Assembly (NCBI RefSeq): GCF_007655135.1
Contig: NC_045131.1
Coordinates: 30,860,001-30,924,000 of the forward strand
DNA from: Punica granatum
Lineage: Eukaryota; Streptophyta; Magnoliopsida; Myrtales; Lythraceae
DNA: 64,000 bases
Reading direction: 5' to 3'
How positions within the stretch are numbered: position 1 is the first letter of the stretch; each line of letters opens with the position of its first letter. The notes beneath the pieces were generated by a model, which was not told where the DNA came from, searched no databases, and worked only from the letters and a program-made list of their open reading frames with translations. Below are positions 47,609 through 59,208 of this stretch, one piece after another. The position numbers and the translations under genes were made by a program.

Positions 47609-48097
47609 ATCCCCCACTAGATTGCTAATTCCAAAACATTAGTACACAACGATCATGCATAAAGAAGTGGTGTTTGCAGATTGAATCCCCCTTAATGCAA
47701 ACTCTCAAAGTATCAACAAAGTGATTGGTGGCTAGTCGCTTGGACCATCACTCTTAAAGTCAATACCGGAAAAATCGCACACATAATCGTAAAGTATTCG
47801 AGTAAGAGTTTTATTTGCTTTAGCACCGTTATGACCATGTACTCATCCCGTTTCATGAACGTATACGAGAGAAATCATAAAGAAAACTCTCGTTGAAGCG
47901 GCACTTCATGTCCATATAGGTGAATTTCATGACAACTAATGTCCATCAATTAAGAGTAAAACTCATCCTCCTAAAACTCAACCACTAAATCCTAATTCTT
48001 AGTGTACTTTGTCATTTGATAACTTGTTATTACTCTTTGAACCTCAAAATTAACTTTTGGCTAGAATGAGGTAGGGTTCCCATTATCAATGACAAGA

Positions 48098-49654
48098 TTA
48101 GAATGGTTTTAAACCCATCTTAGCGGTGGTACTTTTAACCAAATCCCTTGGCAAACCTTTCATCAATGGGTCCGCTAAATTGTCAATTAACCTAACATAA
48201 GTAACATTTATCATACCGTCCCTAATCAATTATCTCACATACTCATGTCTCAAACTTATATGTCTAGACTTTTCATTATACACCTTATTGTACGCTTGAG
48301 ACATGGTGGATTCACTATCACAATATACGGAAATGGTGAATCTACGTTGTGGCTACAACTTTATATCTAGCAAGAGATCTCTTAGCCATTCTGTTTCCTT
48401 GCCAACAGCCGCCAATGTTATAAATTCAGCCTCCATGGTTGAATATGAGATACATGTTTGTTTCTTGGAGGCCCAACTAATGGCTCCACCTCCAATCGTA
48501 AAAATACATCCCGATGTGGACTTATTGTCACTTAGACTCGTAATCCAACTTGCATCTGAGTAACCTTCTAGTACCGCAGGATAATTACCATAGAATAATC
48601 CCAAATTTTTGGTCTTCCTAAGATAACCAAGAATCCTACAAATTCCTTTCCAATGATCGGTACTAGGACAACTTGTAAATCTCGCCGATTTGCACACAGC
48701 AAATGCAATATCGGGTCTAGTGCAATGCATTGCATACATTAGACTTCCAATTGCGCTAGCGTACTCTAATTGTGCTATAGCCCTACCATTATTCTCACTT
48801 AACTTGAAGTTCGGATCGAATGGAGTGTTTGAATCCTTGATATTCAAGTGTTTGAACTTCTCCAATACTTTCTCGATGTAGTGAGTTTGGCTTAGTGCAA
48901 AGCCCCTTTTATGCTTTTGCACCTTTATACCTAGGATTGTATCTACCTCGTTGAGATCTTTCATCTTAAAATTCGAGGCTAGATACTCTTTGGTCTCACG
49001 AACACCTTCCAAATTTGTCCCAAAGATCAACAAATCGTCCACATAGAGACAAATAATTACACCGTACCTATCAGTGAATTTAGTGTAAATCCACTTATCC
49101 GCACAATTATGCGAAAAACCATATGACAAAATAACCGAATCAAATTTCTCATGCCATTGTTTAGGCGCTTGTTTCAAGCCATATAATGACTTGATCAATT
49201 TACACACCTTATGTTCATTCCCGGGAAGCACAAAGCCTTCCGGTTGCTCCATGTAGACTTCCTCTTCGAGATCACCATTCAAAAAGGCGGTCTTAACATC
49301 CATTTGATGCACATGTAACTTATGGATAGATGCAAGTGCCATAAAAACTCGAATGGAAGTCATCCTAGCCACCGGTGCATAGGTGTCAAAATAATTTAAG
49401 TCTTTATTTTGTCTAAATCCTTTTGCCACCAATCTAGCCTTAAAAGTTGGAGAACCCCGGTTTTGGTTATTCTTCCTTTTAAACACCCATTTACACCCGA
49501 TAGGCTTCGATCCTTGAGGAAGATCAACTAGGACCCAAGTATTGTTGAACAATATTGAATCCATTTCATCATTGATCACATCTTTCCAAAATGCCGCATC
49601 CCTAGAAGCCATGGCTTCACCATAGGTTTGTGGATCACCTTCCACATTAAGCAT
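48098..49654 (-). pseudogene. Copia reverse transcriptase-RNase H
   Basis: The long frame 48353-49654 encodes the copia RT from the GCKWVFKRK and ARLVAKGF segments through KTAFLNGDLEEEVYM, the polymerase motif YVDD (in LYVDDLLIFG) and into RNase H (GYSDASW, STMEAEF). It ends at TAG 48353-48355. The same phase continues to 48098 with recognisable RNase H tail sequence (SRHISLRHEYVR, NLADPLMKGLPRDLV), interrupted by one more stop. The RT active site is intact; the domain would copy RNA into DNA inside the particle. Confidence 0.88.
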
Positions 49655-50005
49655 TATAGGGATTTTCCTAATTACGGATTCTCTATCTCTCTCAACGAGA
49701 TACGTTAGAGATTGCGAGGAAATGAAATCAGGACCAAAGTCTTTTTCTTTTCACACTATTTGATTTTTCCTCGGCTCCGTATCCTTATTGTCACAAAGAC
49801 GTTTCTTGTTTTGATCACTTGAGATCATTGGTTCATATTCTTGTTCCGAATCCACTGAATCGTCGGAAGACTTACTTTCAATGAATACAACATCTCTCGT
49901 TTCAATTATCGTATTTGACACTAAGTCAAAAACACGATAAGCTTTAGAATGTTGGGCATATCCAACGAATACACCCTTAATGGCTCTTGGTCCTAATTTT
50001 GTTCT

Positions 50006-50482
50006 CTATTGGTCGGGAACTCTATAGTAAGCCAAACACCCCCACACTTTGAAATAATCTAAGTTTGGCTTCCGACTCTTCCATAACTCATATGGAGATA
50101 CCTTGAATTTTCTCGATGGTATCCTATTAAGGATATGACACGCAGTCAATAATGCTTCACCCCATAGGTTATATGGAAGTTTAGCATTTAACAACATCAA
50201 GTTAACCATATCTACTAAGGTACGGTTCTTTCTTTTCGCCAAACCATTTTGTTGCGGAGTATACGGCGCGGAACACTCATGTACCACACCTTGTTCCTCA
50301 CAAAATATATCAAATATATTGGAAAAGTATTCACCACTTCTATCACTACGAAGCACTTTGATTTTCTTGTTAAACAAATTCTCAACCTCATTCTTAAAAC
50401 GTTTAAACATACCAAAAATCTCGTCTTTACTCCTCATGAGATACACATAAGTAAATCTTGAGAAATCATCAATAAAAGTCAT
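50006..50482 (-). pseudogene. Copia integrase catalytic core
   Basis: The frame begins near the first catalytic Asp (FIDDFSRF), has the second (VLRSDRSGEY) and the family PYTPQQNGLA segment. The residue at the third catalytic position, normally Glu in NGxAERKNR, reads Lys here (NGLAKRKNR, codon at 50234-50236). The core ends near a GYSR-like linker region that is out of frame. Inactive as encoded. Confidence 0.85.
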
Positions 50483-50602
50483 AAAATATCATTTTCCACC
50501 TCTTGTTAGAATTCCATTTAATTCACAAACATCCGAATGAATTAAATCTAACACTTGTGAATTTCTTTAACATTTTTTAAGAAACGATTTCTTGGTAATT
50601 TT

Positions 50603-50947
50603 TTATTGAACACAAATTTCACATTTATTCACAAGTTTATCATCACTTAGATTGATGTAACCAATCTTTTGCATATATTGTAAAGTTTTCAAATTAAAGT
50701 GTGCTAAACGCGCATGCCACAAAGGATACGATTCAACAATATAAGCAAAAGAATTAGCTTTATTCATATCAATGCTCAACTTGAACATGCCCTCGCTACA
50801 ATATCCCTTTCCCAAATACATATCACCCTTAAGCAAGACTAACTTATCGGATTCTAATATAATCTTGAACCCCTTGTTGCACAAAAGACTCGCGGACAGT
50901 AAATTCTTTCTTACATCGGAAACATGTAACACATTGATTAAGGTCAA
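50603..50947 (-). pseudogene. Copia GAG-pre-integrase / integrase zinc-binding region
   Basis: The frame contains the typical NLLSASLLCNKGF stretch and the HHCC zinc motif: WHARLAHFN and, further on, KCEICVQ. It is cut off from the catalytic core at 50482 by a frame break. Confidence 0.8.
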
Positions 50948-51014
50948 TTTCTTCCCGAATGTAAGTTGAGTTCCACTGTCCCTTGACCGAGCACCTTAAC
51001 CGATTAATGGTTGC

Positions 51015-51388
51015 CTATAAGTACCTCACGGTTTGCCACTGGTTCATAGCACTTGAATTGTTGCCGGTCGTTACACACATGACAGTAGCTCCGGAGTCGA
51101 GCCACCAATTATAGGACTTATCGGTCATGGCTATGTTGAGTTCGGTAATCATACCAATCTCCAAGCTCTCAATTCCTCCTGTAACCATGGCCACTAAGTC
51201 CATGTCCTCAACCATATTGGCTTTGGAAATTGTGGCATCTGTATCCTTTTTGAGAAGTTTACAATCCTTAATGTAGTGCCCTTTCTTATTGCAATGATAG
51301 CAATTGCGAGACTTTCTCTTCTTGTCTTGCTTGTCCTCGGTCTCGGACGTAGCCTTTCGCTTGCCTTTCCGGGAGTTCTTTTACTCAC
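51015..51388 (-). pseudogene. Copia gag zinc knuckle and protease
   Basis: The CCHC knuckle CYHCNKKGHYIKDC lies near 51270-51312, after a stop that separates it from gag. The protease active site reads WWLDSGAT in the 51015-51215 frame. Both are in the expected order for copia. Confidence 0.8.
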
Positions 51389-52064
51389 TCACATGGTTCA
51401 CCTTAGAACCTTGGGGAAGATACACCGCATCGCGTTTTCGAGTTTCCTCTTCAATACGCAAATGCCTAAGTATTTTCTCCACAGTGAAATCCTCCACCAT
51501 ATACAGGAGTTTCTTCCGGTAATCATTCCAAGACGAGGGTAATTTAGAGATGATAACCCTGACTTGTAGCGATTTCGGAATAATAACTTTCAGGTCACGA
51601 AGCCTGCTTACAAGGATTTGTAGTTCATGGACTTGATCCATGATAGGGACACTATCGAGCATTTTGAATTCGAAATACTTCATTAAAAATTTATCGGTAC
51701 CTTGCCGCTTGGTATTGTATTTCTCCTCAAGAGCTTTCCATATCTCCATCGGGGACTGCATCGACATGTAGAGATCGTACGGTAGATCAAACAAAGTGTT
51801 GAGGATGTGTCCACGACATGTGAATTTGTCTTCCTCGCGCTTCTTCTTGAGTTCGGCCACCTTTGCGATTTCCTCGGGGGTTGCATCGAGGGCGGGATCC
51901 TCCAAGGGTTGCAGGTTCAGGTCCAGAACGTATGCCACATTTAAGACGGTAAGGAGGAACAACATTTTGTCCTTCCAACGGTTGAAGTTTGTTCCGTCAA
52001 ATCGATCGAGTTTCACGAACTCTTGGTTCATCACTTTATACGCGGTGGTAGCCTCCGTTGCCAT
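51381..52064 (-). pseudogene. Copia gag
   Basis: The 227-codon frame starts at ATG 52064, only 20 bases inside the 5' LTR. It has the copia gag block: LDRFDGTNFNRWKDKMLF near the start, IWKALEEKYNT, and LPSSWNDYRKKL. It ends in a stop just before the zinc knuckle, which continues in the same phase. Confidence 0.85.
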
Positions 52065-52084
52065 CTTAAATAGTTCTCTTTGAT

Positions 52085-52581
52085 TGTTGGTGAAATGTGT
52101 GGAGATGATCGATTCGAAGGCGATGTGAGGTTAACACGATAAGATTCGAGGCGCGAATGACGCTTTCCAAAGAGAACTATTTGTCTCCACACTTTAGTTG
52201 CTAGAGGGTTAAGGCAAAGGTCCTCCCGGGATACAACAAAACCTTATGAATTCCTTCAATTAGCAAAATCGAGGAATTTCCTAACTCTCACTCTAATTTC
52301 TGGAATTTGTGATTAATTATTTGAGCACTATAGCCTCTCTATTTATATGTACTCAATGGACACTATCGAAGAGTCAAAACCCTTCGTATTGGACGTAACT
52401 CTCAGATGGAACATCACCCATGAATGGTCACTTCCATATACATTACTTGTCTTGCACTCAAATGTATCCATTAAATAAATGAACCTTCACTTCGTAACCC
52501 GAATTCATCCAAGTACTCATGAATCACACTAAATGACCCATTAATAAAATCCAATGAATTTGCAAACTATAATTTCCAACA
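52085..52581 (-). repeat. 5' LTR of the copia element
   Basis: It is 497 bases, TGTTGG...CCAACA on the plus strand, with scattered differences from the other LTR. The bases just inside it on the minus strand (ATCAAAGAGAACTA) are not the usual TGGTATCAGAGC primer site. Confidence 0.92.
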
Positions 52582-52586
52582 ATTGT

Positions 52587-53540
52587 GACCTCAACTCAAA
52601 AAGTACTATTTCTTATTATTAGGTAGGGAGTTTTTTCTTTCCCTTGTATCAGGAAGCTTGAGATTAGGGTTGAGAGTTTTCTTCATGTCTCTCTAGACTT
52701 GTATATTGATGAGATTATTTAATTACGATTATATATAAAGAAGTATATGACTTCCAAAACTAAGTTTTGAAAAATACTATCTTGTAAAGTAATCGGTTCA
52801 ACAAACAAGCATTGCTATTACCTCCATAGTTGGTCCGAACCTACGATTGTGAAATTCTAATGATAACCATGAAGAACACCTTGTGCTCTCAAATTAGAAT
52901 TCGAGGTGCAGATTAGCTAAAAACTAAGATGACTTCTTAAATAGTTTTGGTTTCATCAAGGGCAAAGGACTTGAAAGTCTGAAAGCTACCTCCTCAATAA
53001 TCTCACTTTAGAAAATTATTGAAAATGCTATTGTGTTACATTAAAATTGGTTAAATCAACTTGTATATTTATTATAAATACGGAAGTCTGAAGAACACAT
53101 TAATATAATTTGGATTTATACCTTCCATGATAATCACAAATCATTACATCCAAAAATAATAATAATCATTATATATAACTCGTTATAAATGTAAATTATA
53201 ACTATATATAACTTATGGCCTTTCATGATTATTTATCTTCTCGGATTCCAAAAGAGATGTGGAGGTAAGATATCATGCAATTTGTCATGTCATTACTGGT
53301 TGTGACTTGAAGGGTCAAGCAACGAAGGTTTTGCTTTGTTCCATGTAGCATATTTCGACGTGTTGTCTTAGCTTTTGTAATTTATATAGATTAATAATGC
53401 TCATATAAATAAAACTTAAAATACACATACACTTGAAGAATGCATAATTATGTGTATATTTAAGCAAATTCTACGCACATAATGTTATATAAATTTTATT
53501 TATTATTATATTTACTAGTAATATATGAGTTAGTATTTTT
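52587..53540. other. AT-rich intergenic DNA
   Basis: No gene or element is recognised. Confidence 0.4.
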
Positions 53541-54352
53541 ACCAGTGCATTACACAAATTTGTTTCAACAAAATTATTCATAATTTTAAAAAAATAGATT
53601 TAATTTTAAGTATAATGAAAATTTCAACAATAACTCAATATTTTGAATTACAAACCTAATATATTAGTCTAATTTTAAATAGTTTAGTGTAAGTTTGCTA
53701 CTAATTCTCCTATTTAATTGCACTTCATTTTTATTTAATCGTTAATATTATTCAGATTCACGACAAACATGAAGTACGATTGTACGAATTTGATTTTAAA
53801 AATATTTTTAAAAATAATATATTGTTAAATCCTTACTTTCATTAATTAAAATTTTACTTTATATGACCCTCATTCACAAAATTAGAGTCTAGTGTTAATT
53901 TTTTTAAAAAAATTCTGCATATAGGCAACTAAGTATTTGATTCAACACATATTATTAAGATAATAAAAATATATAAATTGTATTCTGCACATTTTTTGAA
54001 ATGTCGCAATCAAGATCCTTATTTTCCCATGATAAATTTTATTTTTTAATGTGCTAGTAAATTTATATAAATAATGTCCTTGTGATAATTTAATACGTAC
54101 GATAAACTAATTATTTTTTAAAATTCTGCATCTATTTTAATATTTTTTTATTAAATTATCTATTTTTCAAAAAATTAAGTATAATTGTAACATTTATTGA
54201 TAGCTTTTATTGTAAAAAGTAGTTAGTTTTATATATCTGATCTATCTTTAAATAGTATTTTCATTTCTGAAATTAAAAATTCATTTTTTTTCAATTGCAT
54301 TAATTCAAGAGTATTTATTGCTACTCAAGTAAGTATTACTTATATATAGATT
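53541..54352. repeat. Anonymous dispersed repeat, copy B
   Basis: It begins CCAGTGCATTACACAAATT and ends AGTATTTATTGCTACTCAAGTAAG...ATAGATT, diverged counterparts of the ends of 2511-3722. Its middle is shorter. It has no coding frame. Confidence 0.4.
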
Positions 54353-55554
54353 GGTTTGTTAATAAATTACAAATTATCTTTGGTTAATTTAATGTATTGA
54401 AATTTGCCGTTGATTGCCTTTTATTTCCTGGTCAATTTCACCGTTAAAATTGTTGATTTAATTGCTCTTTTGACTTCTTCACTTTCGGCCATTTGAAGGC
54501 AAATTCAACCTATTATATTATGTAAAAGCTGACAAGTGCCTATGGGAAGTTATAGTTTGGAAATCCTCAGTTAGCGGTTAATTGTCTACTTGATTGCTTA
54601 ATTAAATTTTTATAAAATGCAGCTCCACATTAGTGGACTTTTCAGTTAAATGAATTGTTGCTATATTTTATTTGTTCTATATTCAACGAACTTTAATATG
54701 TGTCCATCTTATTGATTAAGTATGAGATGTTCTTATTTTGGGTGAATAGTATAAGATCTTCTGATTATTCTTTTCTTTTTTTGGCTGAACCGCCAAGAAG
54801 AAAATTCAACAAAATTAATTAAAATAGGAATGCATGGATGATTAATTGATGGGGAGTTTGTTAAGTAGTAAGCATCATGGGATTTGTCTTTGAGTGGATG
54901 ACACTATCTTGGTTAAGAACAATAATTACAATATATGTGCATGCATTTGCTCTAGTACGTACATATCTTAATCGGTTGGTGTGCAGGCTTTAATTTGTCG
55001 TGTCCATACAATGAACTCCCCAATAATTAACACAGATCAAACATAAATCCTTTGTGTAACCACCTCTTATCGAATAGATTTCTGAATTGAATTAGTTAAC
55101 TAATAGCCAAACAAATTAGCATGCAGAGCCATATGAAGGTTAATATGCCTTCCAATGAGTTGACGTATGTCATACTGATTGATATTTTTCAAGGTTCGTT
55201 CATTGTATGAAATCTCCAAGTGGTTGATCAACGAGATAAGTATAATCAGCCACAAGCCAAGTTTGCTAACTTTATATATATATAATATATAGCTAGATAC
55301 ATCACTCATCAAAAAAGAAAAAGAAAAAAGAACTAGATATATTAATTGATTGCTTAGATGCTCACCTTGGACATCTTGATTCTCGTACCATGATTTCTAT
55401 CCGATGACGACTTCACAAATAGCCAATCTCCAGTTTTATAATGCCGCCAGGTGAAGCAGTCTCAATTCCAAAATCGGTAAGAAACCATTTTATATGGTCA
55501 CAACCCATTTTATATTCCGTCCGCAATTATATCACTCATCAAAGAAGATATAAA
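54353..55554. other. AT-rich intergenic DNA
   Basis: No gene or element is recognised. Confidence 0.4.
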
Positions 55555-55700
55555 ATAGTGGCATATGCTATCGCTTGATAATTTAGAGGTTTCTGATTTG
55601 ATACTTAGTGTGACTGTTCGTATCCCGTATCCATTTACTAGCTATTAAAATTTATATTTCATTGTACTAGACTCATGGGCCTCCTTATATAATTGAAAAA
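55555..55700 (+). mobile_element. SINE, second family, member 2
   Basis: An A-box-like ATAGTGGCATATGC at 55555-55568 and a decayed B-box TCTGATTTGATACT at 55591-55604 are followed by TTGTACTAGACTCATGGGC and a short A-rich tail. A similar tail (TTGTATTAGACC...GTAATTGAG) stands alone near 22725. Confidence 0.45.
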
Positions 55701-58149
55701 AAAAATTGATAAGAAAGGCCATTTTATATCCCACTGGAAAAGCAATAAGCAAGTTCATTTTATATCCCTCCTAAAAGGCCATAAGAAAATTCATTTTACA
55801 TTTAAAAAAAAAAAACATGAGAAGAGATAGTAGAGATTGAAAAAACGTGTTGGCCATAGGTTTATAACCGCTGAAGTTTTTATTCTAACTCAAAGAGCAC
55901 TCTCCTATTTATAAGATACAGGAAATATGAAATAAATGTTAAAAAAATACCAAATAATAATTAAAGGTCCAGGATATCTGAAAGATATAATTTACTTAAC
56001 TAATTGAAATGATCTTATTCCGTGATATTCTACTTTTAAATAAACTAAACAATTATCTTTAACAATCTTCAACATATATGGTAATTAAATATATACATAC
56101 ACATACATATGATACTGATAAACAAAACTCGAATGAACTCGGCCTCTTTTTTTTTTTAGCAGTAACTCGGCCTTGTTTAGGTAGCTCGATATCGACCTGA
56201 GTTTCTTATATAGGATATCGGTTTCACTATATGATTATCTTGTCCATAATTCAAGGAAGGAGACCGTACCGTGCTACCAATCGTGCTAATAAGAAAGGAG
56301 CTATCAAGCACGATTTCATTTTAATTTCTTTCTTTAGGTTAGGTCTGTATAACAAAAACAGCCTATTTAGCTTATTCTTGAAATTTGAAAAGCCGATTCT
56401 TGTAAAGATGCGATTTGATAGCACTAGTTGAGGGAGTCGGAGTCTGATTAGAGCTCGAGGTCTCGATCGGTACTCCCCTCAAGTTGTTTGCGAGTTATCA
56501 CTAGCTGTAAGATTTAATGCCAAGCTGAAACCGGGAGGGCCCTGCAGGGAAGCAGTGGAATAGCAACGGGTCTGGAAGAAAAGCAAAATTGTTCTGGCGC
56601 CAGCCCCAATTGAATTAAGCAGTTTGCTTTGCCTTTGCTTTGTATTCTGCTTCCTTCCCCATAATTTCGAAGCCCTAAAAAAGGGGCCATGGAAAGACCC
56701 ACTCAGAGTGAGATAGCCAATCATCACCATCAATAGTTGATCTTTTTCATCACATGGAGTGGAGCTATTACTTCAAATTCAAATCTCCAAACGGTCTTTA
56801 TCTCCTCATTCACATAATATTCTCTGTTTTTTTTTTTTGGTTTATTTTTTCATTCTTTTTAGTAAGAAGAAAGACTTATAGACCTAGCTAAGGAAAAGAA
56901 AAAGATAAATAAAAGGATACACAACTCCAACTCGGGACATTCATTCGTCATTAGTTTCGTATGGAGGTGCCATTGCAGTAAATTCAAAACCTACATTGAA
57001 TTAGTTTGTTTTTTGCCCTAATAAATTGTTCATTTATCAGAAAGGTTGGTTAATGAACAAATGTAGTTTCTCTATATTGCTTCTTCTTGATTACCGCAAC
57101 TAAGCCTTCCCAACAATTTTCATGTTTTAGCAATTCCCCGCACTTTTGTTCCACATGGTGGCCCTTATGATACTTCTTGTCCTCCCTCAAATGTCACTCT
57201 TTTTAATTAAGAACTCCTTGTGCGGATTGTATATAGATGCGCAGCTTAATCAATGTTGACGGCAGATCAATCGTACGAAATTCGGCCGTATTATATATCA
57301 TGCGGCATTTGGTAAGAATTGGATTTTAGTCGCATCTTATTAGAAAATATGTTACGAAACGAGGAGAGAAAAAGGCTTAAAAGGATTGGAAAGGAGTGTA
57401 CTTGGCTGGGAAGCCTGGGATGACAAACATCGGTTATTGGACGCACAAGAAGAAAAACTATTAATGTAGAGCATTTCGTACCAAATTGATGCCCTGAGTT
57501 CGAAACTAGAGCGGCTCCAGCTCCATTTTGCAATCTGATCTGAATATGACCATTAATGGGTCATACATTGCGGGTAGTAGGTACCATCTTGTAATTTTAT
57601 CAAAAAACGAAAAAGTATGAAAACGAGTATGATGTTATGTGTTCATGGTCCCCCATGTAACTCGACGTGGTCCTTGAGGGGTCCCCAGCCCCAGCCCCAG
57701 CCCCAAGCCGGCCTTTTCCTTTTCGTTTTCCCACAATTCGATCCAACAATCAATTTTTCACATACTATTATTGCACCCTATCGTAGCTTTATTGTAAAAA
57801 TGAAATTTACTCTCTTCCCCTCCTCAACTCAAATCGAAGAATGCTCATGTTTCTTAGGACTTATACACGACCAGCACACATGAATGTTTGACCCGACAAG
57901 TTTTGGGTTTAATATGATATACCCAACTGACTCAGCCTGAACTGAAATTTACTGCTATTCTTGATCGCCTGGGTGGAGTTAATAGATTGGTAATGAGGAG
58001 CCCATCAGGTGGTTTCCTATGCAGAGAAGAGAATTAACCAACAACAGAATCAGTGCCTCAGGTGACACTCCTAAGGAGAGTAAATGAATGGCGCAGGCAA
58101 AGGATGAAATCAGTAGAAAAAAAAAAGCGAGTATAATATAGCCGTATAC
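55701..58149. other. Intergenic DNA
   Basis: No supported gene. Around 56460-56740 the sequence is GC-richer with open frames on the minus strand, but nothing I recognise. A CCCAG/CCCCAG tandem lies at about 57684-57708. Confidence 0.35.
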
Positions 58150-58498
58150 TATTTTCTCGGGGAATTTACCTTAAATGACTCATAATTTATCAGTTTTGTT
58201 AAATCTATTTTATGTTTTTTTTATCAAATATATCTCATGGTTTACTTTTTGCATTACATATATCATGGCGTTATCTTTTCCGTCGATATCTAACGGCCGT
58301 GCTGACGTGGCAAGTGTGACCCACTATCGCTTCACGTGCCACGTCAGTACGGCCGTTAGATGTCAACGAAAAAGATAACGCCGTGATAGATTTAATGTAA
58401 AAAATAAACCATGAGATATATCTGACAAAAAAATATATGATAGGTTTGAAAAAACGGTTAAACCATCGGCCATTAGAGTAAAAACCTCATATTTTCTC
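58150..58498. mobile_element. Mutator-type MITE A, second copy, perfect 9-bp target duplication
   Basis: TATTTTCTC at 58150-58158 is repeated exactly at 58490-58498. The 331-base element between begins GGGGAATTTACC and is an inverted repeat nearly throughout, with CTAACGGCCGTGCTGACGTGG and its complement near the middle. Its core is the reverse complement of the core of the copy at 11769, so the two inserted in opposite orientation. Confidence 0.92.
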
Positions 58499-59208
58499 TG
58501 AGAAGTAAAATTACTATGCTGCCCCTTTATATATTTTCCCGGTTTGTTCCCCATACAATATGCTAACTCATAGGCAAGTGGGATCCAGCAAAAAACTCAT
58601 AAGCAAGTGGGCAAAAAGAAATTCAAAATGTCGGGTTTGAAGATGGTTGTGCAATTCTTGGAGATAGTAAGAGGACTGTAATGTCATTTCAAGGTCTAGT
58701 CTTGGTCTTGGACTGTATTGCAATGCCAAATTGGCGAGCAACTGTGTTCCGCTCTGCCCCTTCTTTTTTTATTAATAATTAAGCATTTTTTTTTTCTGGT
58801 AAGCAAATATAAGTAAGGTGAGTATATATAATAGTAGGGCCGGGGAAAAAGAGGAAGGTGAATACGTACATAGGTATATGTCTGTGTAATCTAAGAAGCA
58901 AAGCAAAGCAACACAACCAAATAAATTAATTAAAAGGCAGCAGAAGCAGAAGCTGCTGACCATTTTCTTTTCCAGAAGCTTGTCTGCTCGCTCTCTCTCC
59001 CTCTCATTTCTGCTTTTCTTTCTTTTCCAAAACACCAACGACATATATCTACACAAGAAGGAGAGGCTAAGCCAGATAGAGAGAGAAAGCAAGAAGTTTG
59101 AATTTGAGAGAGGAGAGAGACAAAGAGTGTGGAAGAGGGAGAGGGAGAGGGAGAGGGATCATCATCTTCATCTTCACCTTCGCCATCATCATCATCATCA
59201 CGACGGCA
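58499..59208 (+). promoter_or_regulatory. Promoter and 5' leader of the RING gene
   Basis: A TATA-type TATATATAAT lies at 58823-58832, about 375 bases before the ATG at 59209. The last 150 bases are purine-rich GA repeats followed by (ATC)n, as often seen in plant leaders. Confidence 0.4.

Larger units (their letters stand above)
47040..52586 (-). mobile_element. Ty1/copia LTR retrotransposon, complete but inactive
   Basis: The 5-bp target duplication ATTGT (47040-47044 and 52582-52586) flanks an element at 47045-52581. The two LTRs begin TGTTGG and end CCAACA. On the minus strand the order is 5' LTR, gag, protease, integrase, reverse transcriptase, RNase H, polypurine tract, 3' LTR. Integrase before reverse transcriptase defines Ty1/copia. 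The coding region is split by several stops and frameshifts, and the third catalytic acid of the integrase is changed to Lys, so it cannot be autonomous. The polypurine tract is GTGGGGGAT, directly beside the 3' LTR. Confidence 0.95.

Noticed and set aside
48303..48563. 86-codon plus-strand frame
   Set aside because: It is antisense to the copia RNase H.
51796..52083. 95-codon plus-strand frame
   Set aside because: It is antisense to copia gag.
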